Source of the DNA: Azolla caroliniana
Lineage: Eukaryota; Polypodiophyta
Length of the DNA: 64,000 nucleotides
Direction: 5' to 3'
NCBI GenBank assembly: GCA_043228905.1
Contig: JBHGNT010000008.1
Location: forward strand, 12,152,001-12,216,000
In this document: positions 45,037 through 55,637 of the stretch, piece by piece
How positions within the stretch are numbered: the first letter of the stretch is position 1
How the letters are laid out: the number at the start of each line of letters is the position of its first letter
Notes under the pieces: generated by a model
What the model saw: only the letters and a program-made list of their open reading frames with translations
Told to the model about the DNA's origin: nothing
Database searches by the model: none
Program-made: the position numbers and the translations under genes

Positions 45037-45759
45037 TGTCGTGCCTTTCGGCTCCGGATCGTTTGCGTGAGTCGGGTGGGAACCACCGGGGTTTTGGACT
45101 AGGAGGAAGAAAAATACAAATAAGGCTAGTAAAGAATAGGTATAAAGAGTTATAAGATAAGAATCTCGTGAATCCCACGAGTTTAGTATATTTAGTCAAT
45201 ATTTAGGTAGTAAGAGAGAATTATTTTAGCAAATTCGTGAATCCCACGAATATTTTAGATTGATTGATCATTATAGAAAAATAATCAACAAAAACTACAA
45301 TGTGCTCCCCATCCTTATATAGTGATGGGAGAGACTAAGCATAGCTACATGCTTTTTCTAATATGTTCATGCACACTAAATGTGCATGTGATGCTTTTCT
45401 AATCCTTGCTTTTATTTGCTAAATATAGTGCTCATGCACGCTAGATGTGCATGAGTCACTTTTTTGTTGCTTGCGTTTTTCTATAAAATATTCACGCACT
45501 CTAAAATATGCACGATTTACCTTTTAATAAAGTTAGGCGCAAATAAAGCACTTATAGTTATTAAATCTATTTATAGAACACTAAAGATAAGGTAGCATAA
45601 TGATAAAGTTGAGGTTTGGCTACGTGGAGGTACAAGGTTCGAATCTTGCCCTATGCACATGATAAATATCTTGATATTCTTATTTTATTTATTTATATGT
45701 AATTAAATCGGTTATATTATTTTTACTTTTTCACGTAGTGTACGAAATACACTACGACA
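45037..45759 (-). repeat. 5' LTR of G
   Basis: Same length as the 3' LTR. The differences seen are a G/A in the tRNA-like block (ATGATAAAG against ATGGTAAAG) and CACATG against CATGTG just after it. Confidence 0.93.
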
Positions 45760-45795
45760 ACGGAAGCATCTGCAGCCAATCCTTCACCCTTCCGT

Positions 45796-46607
45796 TGTCG
45801 TGCCTTTCGGCTCCGGATCGTTGCGTGAGTCGGGTGGGAACCACAGAGGTCTTGGACTAGGAGAAAGAAGTTCGTGAGATAGAGATTAATTATGAGTAAA
45901 TAGCAAAGAGAAAGATAAGAAACTCGTGAATCACACGAGTATACTATATTAATTGGTACTTAGGGTGTTAAGAGAGAAGTAGATGTATAAATCGTGAATC
46001 CCACGAATAATTTTTTTTTTATTGATTCATACTTAATCCAAATAATCAACAACCCTTTATATATTTCTCTCCTCCTTATATAAGGAAGGAAGAGCTAAGC
46101 ATGGCTTCATGCTTTTTTTTTTTTTACAAAAAGTGTTCATGTCCACTAAATGTGCATGTGATGCTTTTTTATTTCCTAAGTATAGGGCTCATGCACGCTA
46201 GATGTGCATGAGTTATTTTTAGTGTCTCGTGTTTTCTTTTTCATATATTAAAAAAATACACGATTTACCTTTTAATAAAGGTATGCATAAATAAAGGTCT
46301 TATACGTATTAAATCTATATTTAAAACACTTAAGATAAGTTAATGTAATGGTAAGGTTGGGGTTTGTCAATGTGGAGGTGCAGAGTTCGAATCACGCCCT
46401 GCGCAATAGTGAGTATTTCCTTTTTTTTTACATTTATGTCTCTTTATCCGGCTCTTCCTTGCCGGTATGCCGTTTTCTTCCTTGCCGGTATGCCGTTTTC
46501 CTCCTTGCCGGTATGCCGTTTTCTTCCGGTTCTCACCGAGCACTCCATTCTCTATCCGGAGGGACAAAAATATAATTTCCACATAGTGTGCAACCTACAC
46601 TACGACA
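45796..46607 (-). repeat. Solo LTR 'S' of the A family
   Basis: TGTCGTGCCTTTCGGCTCCG... to ...CCTACACTACGACA, 812 bp, flanked by CCGT (45792-45795 and 46608-46611). No polypurine tract or interior is attached, and A integrase sequence lies on both sides. This fits an LTR-LTR recombination remnant. It carries a private triple repeat at 46453-46526. Confidence 0.9.
46453..46526. repeat. 26-bp x 3 tandem repeat in solo LTR S
   Basis: CTTGCCGGTATGCCGTTTTC occurs three times in a row with a C/T-rich spacer. It is absent from the other LTRs of the family. Confidence 0.85.
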
Positions 46608-46611
46608 CCGT

Positions 46612-47344
46612 CGCATGCTTTTGCAAGTGCTTTGAGGATCGGACTATATCCTCATTCGATTTTCCCGTTGGCCTCCGGATTGTATGCCGTTGTTAGTGTT
46701 ACCCGAACTCCATGTTTGGTGAAGAATTCCTTAGCTTTATCAGAGTCGAGTTCTCCCAGATCTGCAATCACTTGTCCTATGCACCCGTACCTGCAAAACA
46801 CCTACTCCAAAAGAAATTGGCATACCGCAGAACACGTTTTCCTTCGTAGAGCCTGACCTTCTACTTGGTTTGTGAGATCTTCCCGAGCTAACACCAAGTA
46901 CTTCTTTTGTCCGATCCCAGTTGGCATGGCTACAATGTCGACCATCCATTTGAAGTTGATTGTCGGTGAGAATGTCGAATGTAACTCATCTAGGTGTCGA
47001 ACTCCGGAGTAGATTTGACACTTCTTGTAGCTTTCCGTGAACTCCGCTATATCTTTGTACATATTCTTCCACCAATATTTTTGTTTGATTTTCACAAAAT
47101 TTGCCCATGTCCCTCGATGTCCAGCCCAATCAGATTCATGAAACTCGGACATTATTCGGTTTTGTTGCTCTTTCATCCTGACTACCTGAAGTGGTATGCC
47201 CTCCGGTCTTTTCGGCTCCCTCCATATTAATCCGTTTTTCAAGAAGAACTTTTGGACTTGCCTCTTCTTCCTTTGGATCTCGGCTCTCTTCTCTTTATCG
47301 TCCGGTGATTCCTCAATCTCTTGTAGCACCTTCCCGATCATCAA
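46612..47344 (-). pseudogene. Integrase (zinc and core domains) of gypsy A
   Basis: 47344-46802 is open: KRAEIQRKKRQVQKFFLKNG, then the HH-CC region EFHESDWAGHRGTWANFVK...YKKCQ (one expected Cys is Tyr), and the core with WMVDIVAMPTGIGQKKYLVL, containing the first Asp. After a stop, VIADLGELDSDKAKEFFTKH carries the second Asp and TAYNPEANGKIE the Glu. The short piece 45764-45791 (KDWLQMLP frame) belongs here. Solo LTR S and element G split the gene. Confidence 0.85.
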
Positions 47345-48809
47345 GCTTTCTCCTTCGTATTCTTCTTCTCGGAATTCTCGGATTACGTTTACTCGGCATA
47401 TGTGCTCCGAAGCAAGTAGTCTTCAGAAACTTCTTCATTATCGGATTCGGCTATGTCGTCTCCGAACCAAGCCATTGATAGCATATCCGCTACCTCATTG
47501 TCTTTTCCGGAGATGTGTCATACCTTCGGATTAAGTGACTTAACATATGCAATCCATCTTAGCATAGCCACATCCGGTATCGTGCAACACCGCATCATCA
47601 TGAGTATCAGAAGACAATCTATTTCGATCACTACTTCGGCTCCGATCAAATAATATCGATCTGATTTGATTGCCTACACGACTCCCCATAATTCTCTTTT
47701 GACTTGTGCATATCCATGTTGCCTTTTGTTGAGAACCTTACTCCGAATCGGATCGGATATCGGAAACCATCTGAGTCAGCTTGATTAATGACCCATCCAA
47801 TCCCGGTTGGGCTTGTATCAACCGTTACTATAACCAGTCGGTCATAGTTTGGCTTCTTTAGTGCTTTTGCCCTCCGTAGTGATTTCTTGAGCTTCTTCAC
47901 GGGTTTGGTATGCTCTGGTTTCCATTCAAACTTCTTCCCCTTCCACAACAAGTGATAGAGTGGGTCCGTTATGTGTGCATAGTGCGGAATCCATATATGG
48001 TAAAATGCACATGCCCCAAGAAATCTACGGACTTCGGATTGCGACTCGCATATCTCTTTCATAGCATGTATCGCATCGACCTTGGTTGGTGACGATCTTC
48101 GGCCGTAGGGCCCACATAGATGTCCGACTACCAATATCTCTTCTTGTCCGAATGCTGATTTCTCTCCGAAAAGTGTCAGGTGCACATCTTCTAACTTTCG
48201 TAGCACTTTCTCGCAATCACGAATATGGTTGACTACGAACTGTCAGCATCCCTGATCATCCATAGTCTCGTCTTTTTCTTCCACCGCGCATCCTTTTATC
48301 GGAATGTCATCTAGGAACGGCATCGTTATCTCCGGAATGCAGTCCCTGAGCACCTTGTTCATTGCATTCATCATATGTGCGACCGAGTTCATCGCGCCTT
48401 GTGGTAGCGTACACATCCGGACTAATCCTATCGGTGTCTGCATGGTAGTGATGTCTCGGCTCTCCACAGCTAGTTGGAATTGGTCATACCCCGAGTATAG
48501 GTCTCCGATGGAGTATATCGCATGACTGGCAAATGCTTCCAAAAATTCGTCCACTATCGAACCGACTCTGGAGTTCCGGATCATGACCTTGTTCACCGGT
48601 TGCAAGTCTTGGATAAATCGGAGTGACTCATTCTTCTTCGGAACTGTAAACCATCGATTTGAGTACAGAGCATTTGATGGCTCTAGAATCCCCATCGCTA
48701 CCTTCTCCTTGAGCAAGTCGATGATTTTCGGAATATGCGCCCGTGGCACTAGAATTGGCTTTAGGTTCCACGGCACATGGTCAATCGTGAAGATCACCAT
48801 CGGCTCCAC
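47345..48809 (-). pseudogene. Reverse transcriptase and RNase H of gypsy A
   Basis: 48809-48243: MVIFTIDHVPWNLKPILVPR, SNRWFTVPKKNESLRFIQDL, YSIGDLYSGYDQFQLAVESR, TLPQGAMNSVAHMMNAMNK and MPFLDDIPIKGC, with FLDD as the catalytic box. After a stop, 48206-47646: HLTLFGEKSAFGQEEILVVG, EVRRFLGACAFYHIWIPHYA and the RNase H start VTVDTSPTGIGWVINQ. RNase H text continues to about 47450 (RWIAYVKSL..., ISGKDNEVADMLS) in another frame. It is broken but recent enough to be read easily. Confidence 0.88.
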
Positions 48810-49570
48810 TATCTTCGGGTCACCGCGTCCTATTTCTTTCGATGTAAATGCAAATGCTCTCCCATGTCACTCTAGCATCCCACAGAATCGTTCTTCTTCA
48901 TTGTTTAATAGGAACCCACCTCCACCGATCTAAAGTTTCTTCCGGGGGTCTCATCCATGAAGGCATGTCCGATATCCATGGACTTCCGAAGTGTCGGATC
49001 CCTCGAGACTTCTTTCCTCTTTTGTTCGCTATCAGCGGGTAACGGTCCCCCGACCGGTTTCACTTTCTTCTCCACGGTCTTGTATTTCGTACTTACCATT
49101 GCTTCTTCTTTGTGGAGTGCATCCGGCCCCATTTTCACAATGATCTCGTACATCTCGACCGATTCCACCGGGACTACCCGGCCTCCCTGGCTTGTATCTT
49201 CCGCGAGCTCTTCAAGCCGTTGTACTGTGCTCCCATAGAACACTTCTTCGACTATTCCCACGATTTCTTCATCTTCTTTATTATTGATGCCGACCGTAAT
49301 TTATCCTCCACTTTTCGGCATTCTTTCTTCATTCCTCCGGTTACGTCCATGTACATAGATGCCCCATCCGGACTAATTCGTACTTGTTTTGCTCAAGAGT
49401 TTTCTTCCTATGTGGGGAATGAGGGCTTCTCGGACTATCACTTCCCCACTCCGCAACAATCCGCTCTAAAAATCCATCCTTGTTTGGGACAAGAGCTCTC
49501 TCTTGTTCCTTTCATGATTTGCTAGCACAGTTAGGAATTGGACGGATTTCCCTCCGCTTTGGCTCTGAAT
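48810..49570 (-). pseudogene. Protease-RT linker of gypsy A
   Basis: 49261-48905 is open (118 aa, Glu/Val/Lys-rich, with KKVKPVGGPLPADSEQKRKE). It is followed by NNEEERFCGMLECHG and AFAFTSKEIG just before the RT. Stops separate this from the protease. No domain is recognised. Confidence 0.65.
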
Positions 49571-50575
49571 TCATGCGAAAGCCGCACCGCTATCGAGCAC
49601 CTTTGTCTCCATCCGTGAAGCTGTGATAAAGGGTTGCCCGAGGATCACGGAGTGGGAGACCTCGTCTTGTACGAAGAAATTTTGGTCGATCTCGACATCC
49701 CCGAACTTCACTGTCACATCCGGACAAGCCGCAAATAGATCTTTCGTTGCTTTAGTGGCCGCCCAGATCTTCCATCCATAATTGGTGTTAATAGGCCACT
49801 TCCCCTTCCGGTAGAAATCCTTAGACATCAAATTGATCTCTGATCCGTGATCAATCATTGCTAACACGAGCTCTTTGATGTTGCCAATTCGGACCGGAGT
49901 CTCCGTAGTTGCACATGCCCAGTGTGGCTTTGTATAGTGGGAATTCGGAATCTCGTCCTCCACTTCGGTGTCGTTCATCAGAACGGTATTTGCATTCACC
50001 ATTGGCGCATTTTCCTCCGTACTTTGTCTTTTTCTCTTCATGAGATCCACAAGAAGATCGTGGAACTTCTTCTTCACTATTCTAAGTAATTCCCGAAGCG
50101 AAAATTCTACCCGGCTATCGAGGATTCTCTCTTCGAACACCTTTTTCAAGTCCGTTTGTTGTTCGATGTTCAAGGCGAGCTTGAATGCCGGAATCTTCTT
50201 TTCTTTTCCCTTCCCTCCAGAGTTCCAACTTTCCGGTGTCTTTGATGGTCCGGCCGCATCATCCGTGCGCCGTTGTTTTTCATCCACATACACTTCATGC
50301 AATTGACATAGTGCATGTACGCTATTCTTATCTATGGGGCACTCCCATCACGTAGCTTCCTGGATACATTCCGCGGCGCATCGGATTTCATCATGGTCAG
50401 CTTTCTTCAAAATTTCTAACACTTCCGGCCAAAAAGACGCCTTTGCTGCAGATGACTCCCCCACACGTATTCCCGCGGTTGTCACATAATTGTTTTTTGC
50501 CGCGATCTCCTCCTCTAGGACCTTCTTCATGCCACCTTTCCGGAAGTTCGGTCGGAGTGGCTTCCGAGAATCCAT
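49571..50575 (-). pseudogene. Protease region of gypsy A
   Basis: 50302-49571 (243 aa): KIPAFKLALNIEQQTDLKKV, then ELVLAMIDHGSEINLMSKDF, where DHGSE replaces the usual D(S/T)GA active-site motif of retropepsins, and VILGQPFITASRMETKVLD. 50575-50348 holds NFRKGGMKKVLEEEIAAKNN. The Asp is kept but the motif is unusual. I recall similar DHGSEIN motifs in fungal gypsy polyproteins. Confidence 0.75.
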
Positions 50576-50614
50576 CGAATGAATCTGATTTCCCTCGTAG
50601 TAGATAAGATCCCG

Positions 50615-51283
50615 TCATAGCGCCTCCTTGTGCTCGTCGCAATCTCTCCGATCATGTTCGGTGCTATCGCACCATATGGATCGACGGTCCATATACATGG
50701 AACTTGTGGGATGGACTTCCGTCTTCTTCACCATTGCGATTTTGAAATTCTCCATCTCCTTCAGCAATTGCTCCACCGTGGTTGCGTCGATTCCCTTCTC
50801 GGTCGTAGTCACCCGAGCCCGCAGTTCATGGTCTTCCGATCCGGATCTTGGTTTCAGAATCAGTTCCGAAACCCTCTTGTCTTCGTTGGCAAGCCATTGC
50901 CCCCTCTTTGTGTATCGCGCGGCGATATCCCGCACGCTTTCCCATGTTTCGGTGAGGCCACTCTCGGTAGTTGTGTCCTCTAGAAGGACTCCAATATCCT
51001 TTCGGTCTCGGATGTCTACAGCTCGTAAGAACATGATAACTTTGTCCGATGCGAGGATAGCTTGATCTCTCGCAGACAAACTCCCGAACCGACTTTCGAA
51101 TGACGAAAACACATCGAGGACCTTCATCCCCTTGTCCGGCGTTTCCACCCAATCCTCGAATCCTCTCCGCATTGCCTTGGAGGAGTCCTCGATAGCGAAT
51201 GTGGTCTTTAGCGCCTCTTCAAACGTTTCCCACATCGGATTTTGTTGTCGTAGCCCGTGGATACTTGCTTAAAGCCCGTCGGT
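50615..51283 (-). pseudogene. gag C-terminal part of gypsy A
   Basis: Open from 51235: MWETFEEALKTTFAIEDSSK, FEDWVETPDKGMKVLDVFSS, ASDKVIMFLRAVDIRDRKDI, LTETWESVRDIAARY, then a linker. A zinc knuckle SIWCDSTEHDRRDC ends it, which is CX2CX4HX4C with Ser for the first Cys. It is colinear with residues ~80-235 of the G protein. A stop follows KEAL. The N-terminus lies beyond insertion X. Confidence 0.85.
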
Positions 51284-51288
51284 AGCCA

Positions 51289-51498
51289 TGTTGTAGGTTT
51301 TTAGGGTTAGGGTTAATGGTAATGATGATTGGTGATGGAGATGGTGTGTTTAATGAGGATGATGAGCGTTATGGGATCGATGGTGAGAGAGACGACAAGC
51401 ATTGAGAAGCATTGTGGGGTGGGGGGTGGTGCCTAGAATGGCTCCACCCCCCTCCCCAAGGGGTTCAACGTTGAGGGAGAGAGATAGGAAGAGAGGTG

Positions 51499-51551
<53 letters not shown>

Positions 51552-51753
51552 GATTCCTTTTTTCATTCATTCCCCATAAGGGGGTTAAATAGTACAAGAG
51601 GGGGTAGATACAAAGGGGTGTAAGCCCACTAGAGCATTCATATTGGACACTCACTCACACCTCATCGTATCCCTCCACATGCACACACGTGTGCATGTGT
51701 TCACATACATATCAACTCACAATTACATTTATGTTCCCTACACATATACAACA
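51289..51753 (-). repeat. LTR-like left end of X
   Basis: On the minus strand it starts TGTTGTATATGTGTAGGG and ends AAAAACCTACAACA (inverted ends TGTTGTA/TACAACA). It has a CTATTTAACCCCC promoter-like stretch and a long (CT)n run (51505-51549, GA in plus reading). Confidence 0.5.
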
Positions 51754-54330
51754 TCATCATGGTAATATTCGACCCTCGCTCATCACACTTGACTCTCCGT
51801 ACAGCTCGTACGGGGTAACACAATATGGCACGCCCGTGGGAAAGTGCCTTGCACGTCGATCCCACATGCCTTGATGATGATATCTCTTCGACCGGAACTT
51901 CCATCGGTCCTTTCAACGATCGATTCCCACGATCGGAGCGCTTGACTCGATCATCTCCATCGGTCAGCGACTTTTCTGCGACACGAACATTCTCATTCTG
52001 TCGTCTTGCGAACTTTGGTATCCTCTTTCGGGTCCTTAAAAATGTTGTGTGTATGTATGTTATTCTTTGTTGATTTTGTGAGTTGTCGTGGTCGATCACG
52101 TCCATTTCTTTAGGTGGATAAGATTTCAAAATTTCATAGGTGCCCTTTGATTTTTAAAATTTTCTTATATACCCTCAGGTTTTTACAATTATGTTTGATA
52201 CCCTCATGTATCTAGAATTCCAATAGTGCCCTTAGGTTTGTTTTTCGAAATTTCTAGGATGTCCTCAGTTTCCAAAATCCGAGGATGCTCCGTATGGTTA
52301 TCTTTTTCCCTCCCTCTTTTCTGTTTCATCTTCCTCTTTCTTGGTGTTAACCGTTGCTTCTTCTCCTCTTCCTGTCTTTCGTTTCCTCCTCTCTCTTTCT
52401 TCTTCTATCTTTGTTTCTTCCACTTCTTCCTTGTTCTGTTTGGCGTTTTGGGGTAGGGAGGAAACGCAACCTTCACTCTCCCTTTGCTTGCATGTCATCT
52501 CCCTCTACTGCTGTCGTCGTCGTTTCCGTTGGCCGGTTCTGGTTGTCCGTCTCTGTCCGGTCCTTCTGCCTGCTGCCGCTTCATCCGGCCGCTCCGGTGC
52601 TGATGTCCGGCTAGTCCGTTCTTCCCGGCTGTTTTTGGTCATTTGTCCGGCCGTCTTCGCTCTGGTCGACGATCTGTCGCCGTCCATCATTCCGGTCGTT
52701 TCCATCATTCGCTCTGGCCGTCATTTGTTTCTGTTGCCTGTCCATTTCAATCATTTTTTGTCCCCAGCTTCGTTGTCGTCTCCATCTTTATCTCTTTGCC
52801 TTGTCCGGTAGTCATCATCATCGTTCGTCTTTCGTTGTCGTCCATCACTGTCGACCGTCACCATTGCCATCTCTATTTGACCCGTCCGGGCACCGCCACT
52901 TCATCTGGCCGCCTATGCGTTGTCAGGCCTCTATTTCGTCGTTTCGACGTCGTTTCTCGTCTCGTTCATTCAGGCCGGCTGTCTGGCAGCCGCTTCCCGT
53001 TGTCATTGTCTATCATTGTCCTTCTGTCGTGGTCATCTTGTGTCTCGTCCGTTGTTCGACCCCTGGTTTGGCCTCGGCTTTCCGAAGTGTGCGGCCCTTT
53101 CCCTCTCTGTCTTGGCCACTGTCCGACCTCGTGCTTTTGTCTGGCCTGTCTGGTCCGCCTGCCTCGATTCCGATACCATTCGGCCACTTTGGCTGCTTTT
53201 GTGCCTTTCGGCCGCTCGTCGGAATGTCTATCCATTGTCTTCCGGTCTGTTTCGGTGTAATTGTTCTAGCCATCGAGTTGTCTTAGTGCGGCCTGTTCCG
53301 GTCCATTCCGGCCGGTTTTCCGGTAGTCGGTTCGGCTACTGTCCGGCTGCTCTGTGTCTTTGCGCATTCCGGAAATCGATCCAACCGCTATCCGGCGGAT
53401 GCCGCTCTGCCGTTGCCACTGTACAACCGCCGCTCCATCCGGTTACTATCTTTGTCCGACCGGGCTGCTGTTGGTCGGCCACCACTCTAGCTCCATCAGG
53501 TCACTGTCTCTGTCGCTCTTTGGTGTCCATATCCCATCGTTTGGCTATTGCCATTGTCGTGGCTGTGCATTTCGGATATCGTCTCTGTCGCTCCTCGGTT
53601 CTATCCGGCCGTCGTCCCACTGTCTTCCAATCGTGTGTCTGGTCTGTCTGTCTGTGTGGTCGCCTGTTCGGCCCATTTGACCCATCCTACTGTGTCTTGT
53701 GTCTTTTTGGTCACTTTTGTCTAATGCATCCGTCTGTATCTTTCCAGCGCTATTGGTTGATGTCTGGTTTGCATCTGCATCTCCTCCGTCTTCTTCGGCC
53801 CTTCGGTGTTAACCGACTTGGGTTCTGGTTCCGATTCCGGTTCCGACTGTCTGCGCGTTTCTTCTTCTGGAACCATTGCCCGTGCATTCTCAGCACATCC
53901 TGCCGGTATCCGCTCCACACACTGCGACTTTCTCCGCAGTCTCCTGGTGGGCTTCTCTTTCCGGTCGTGCTGGCACCGGTTCCCACTGCATCGCAGTTTG
54001 TACAGTTGTGCATCTTGCACCGCGCTTTCAAAAACACGCACATTGTCGCTAACCGCATCGGAAACCCGCACATTGACACTAATTGCACCCTCGCACAACC
54101 ATTGTTGCCATTCATGCATTCCTCCATCGCATCATCATTTCTTGCACTCTTACACAAACATTTCTTGCACTCGTACACAAACGTCATCGTTTCCATTTCT
54201 TCGCTTGCACATACATTGAACATCGTCGCTGTCATTTGCATGTTTCTGTCATTTCTCGCACATCATGCTGCCACGTTCTCTTCTTGGACTTCTTCATCAA
54301 AGGGGGTCCGCCGTTGTGGTCGCCAAAAGG
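51754..54330. other. Interior of X: strand-biased, A-poor, no gene identified
   Basis: The plus strand from about 52280 to 53760 is very rich in T, C and G and poor in A, with dispersed GTCCGGC/TCCGGCC words. Since all stop codons contain A, several long overlapping plus-strand frames appear (the longest 52920-54353, 477 codons). None shows a domain, a start context or homology. The minus strand from 54241 has a 163-codon Cys- and Arg-rich frame, also unrecognised. Confidence 0.6.
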
Positions 54331-54710
54331 TGTTGTCTGTCTGGCCGGACTAGCCTCAACACAAGTGTCTACCCGACACTTCTCCAAAGGGGTGGTAAGG
54401 ATTGGATGCTAGGTTACACGCATAAGATGATTACAATTAAGCACGGACGGCAAACAATACGAGATACAGATAAATACACGACAATTACTATTGTATTACT
54501 TCCGTCGAAACACTTTACAAATCATCGGATCCTTTTATAGGCATCCGGCAAGGTTACAATCGGTGCGCTTAGGCAACCGACATCCGAATCGGTTCGGATC
54601 CGGATCGGTACAACTGTACCGAATCCGTCCCTCCGAATAATAATTCTACTATTACTTCCTATTATTCGATCCGCCTTCCCACTTGCCCTTGCTCTTCTGA
54701 CCGGCCAACA
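54331..54710 (-). repeat. 5' LTR of X with tRNA-Arg-like primer site
   Basis: On the minus strand it starts TGTTGGCCGGTCAGAAG and ends GGCCAGACAGACAACA (380 bp), with CCTATAAAAGGATCCG as TATA box (about 54525-54540). Five bases inside, TGGCGACCACA (about 54315-54325) fits the 3' end of a plant tRNA-Arg as I remember it. Confidence 0.75.
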
Positions 54711-54715
54711 AGCCA

Positions 54716-54935
54716 CCCAGTTGAAGGATGCCACTTGCAGTCCTTCCCAAATCCCGCACCGTATCATTTCCGCCTTGTAGTCCTGAAGATAACGTGATAC
54801 GTCCTTTCCGTTGAATTGCCTGATCCGTTGCACAAGCCACTCTATTGTTGCCGCTATCTCCGACATCACACGTTGTTCGTGAAGCATCCGCTTGAACATC
54901 ATCATCATGTTGTTAGCCTCCGGTTGATTTTCCAT
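54716..54935 (-). pseudogene. gag N-terminus of gypsy A
   Basis: The ATG is at 54935: MENQPEANNMMMMFKRMLHE, FNGKDVSRYLQDYKAEMIRC, WEGLQVASFNWVA. It is closely colinear with the start of the G protein. It is cut at the AGCCA duplication by insertion X. Confidence 0.88.
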
Positions 54936-54973
54936 CTCCTTGCCACCCGTGTTCACGTCGGGTTCACCAATTA

Positions 54974-55637
54974 TGTCGTGCCTTTCGGCTCCGGATCGTT
55001 GCGTGAGTCGGGCGGGAACCACTGAGGTTTTGGACTAGGAGAAAATAAAATTCTAAGGCAATGAAGAATATGAAATATGTTGTAAGAAAGAAAGATATGA
55101 AAAACTCGTGAATCCCATGAGTATAGTGTATTAGTGAGTACTCAGATTACGAGAGAAAAATAGTTAGCAAATTCGTGAATCCCACAATTATATTATATTA
55201 ATCCACCCTTGTAAAATAAACAACAACCACTATACATCTTTCTCTCTCCCTTATATAGTGTTGGAAGAGTCTAAGTTTATCACATGCAAGCATCATGCTT
55301 TTCCTAACTTTAGTTTTCATGCACACTGCATGTGCATGATTAGCTTTCTATCCCATCTTTTTCTTTTTTTAACTCGAGTGTGTATGCATGAATAACTTTT
55401 TGTACCATGCATATCTAGAATATTTACATGGGATAAAGTTTAGTATAACTCTAAAATTCATAAATATGCTAGTATAGTGGTAAGGCTGGGGTTTGTCTAC
55501 GTGGAGGTACAGGGTTTTGAACCCTGCCCTATGCACGTAATAAATATTTCTAATATTTTATTTTATTTATTATACGTACTTTAAATCGGATATAGTATTT
55601 TACATATTTCACATAGTGTGTGATTCACACTATGACA
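54974..55637 (-). repeat. 5' LTR of gypsy A
   Basis: TGTCGTGCCTTTCGGCTCCG... to ...TTCACACTATGACA, 664 bp. Only one copy of the ~43-bp segment duplicated in the 3' LTR is present. The terminal CGACA has become TGACA. Downstream (minus strand) lies the primer-site region TTGGTGAACCCGACGTGA. Confidence 0.92.

Larger units (their letters stand above)
42248..45759 (-). mobile_element. Gag-only LTR retrotransposon 'G', young and non-autonomous
   Basis: Two 723-bp LTRs (42248-42970 and 45037-45759) of the A family differ at only about three positions by eye. The interior of 2066 bp holds one open frame and no protease, RT or integrase. The target duplication ACGG is at 42244-42247 and 45760-45763. 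The primer-site region TTGGTGAACCCGACGTGA and the polypurine tract match those of A, so A-type enzymes could mobilise it. Confidence 0.93.
51289..54710 (-). mobile_element. Insertion 'X' in gag of A, ends from two different LTRs
   Basis: The 5-bp target duplication AGCCA is exact (51284-51288 and 54711-54715), and the ends are TG...CA. The A gag reads through when X is removed (...SFNWVA then TDG...). The right end is an LTR (54331-54710) with an adjacent primer site. The left end (51289-51753) is LTR-like but unrelated in sequence. Between them I see no gag or pol homology. It could be a chimeric or LARD-type element. Confidence 0.75.
40840..55637 (-). mobile_element. Ty3/gypsy 'A' (minus strand) with nested G, S and X
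   Basis: LTRs 40840-41546 (3') and 54974-55637 (5'). The target duplication ACGT is at 40836-40839 and 55638-55641. Minus-strand order is gag, protease, RT, RNase H, integrase, as in gypsy. Removing G (42248-45759), S (45796-46607) and X (51289-54710) leaves about 7.1 kb. Genes are interrupted by stops. The proteins do not look like the common plant gypsy clades. Confidence 0.92.

Noticed and set aside
52341-54353. Long overlapping plus-strand ORFs (up to 477 codons) that might be a new gene
   Set aside because: They lie in A-poor DNA where stop codons are rare, overlap each other in all frames, are low-complexity and show no domain.
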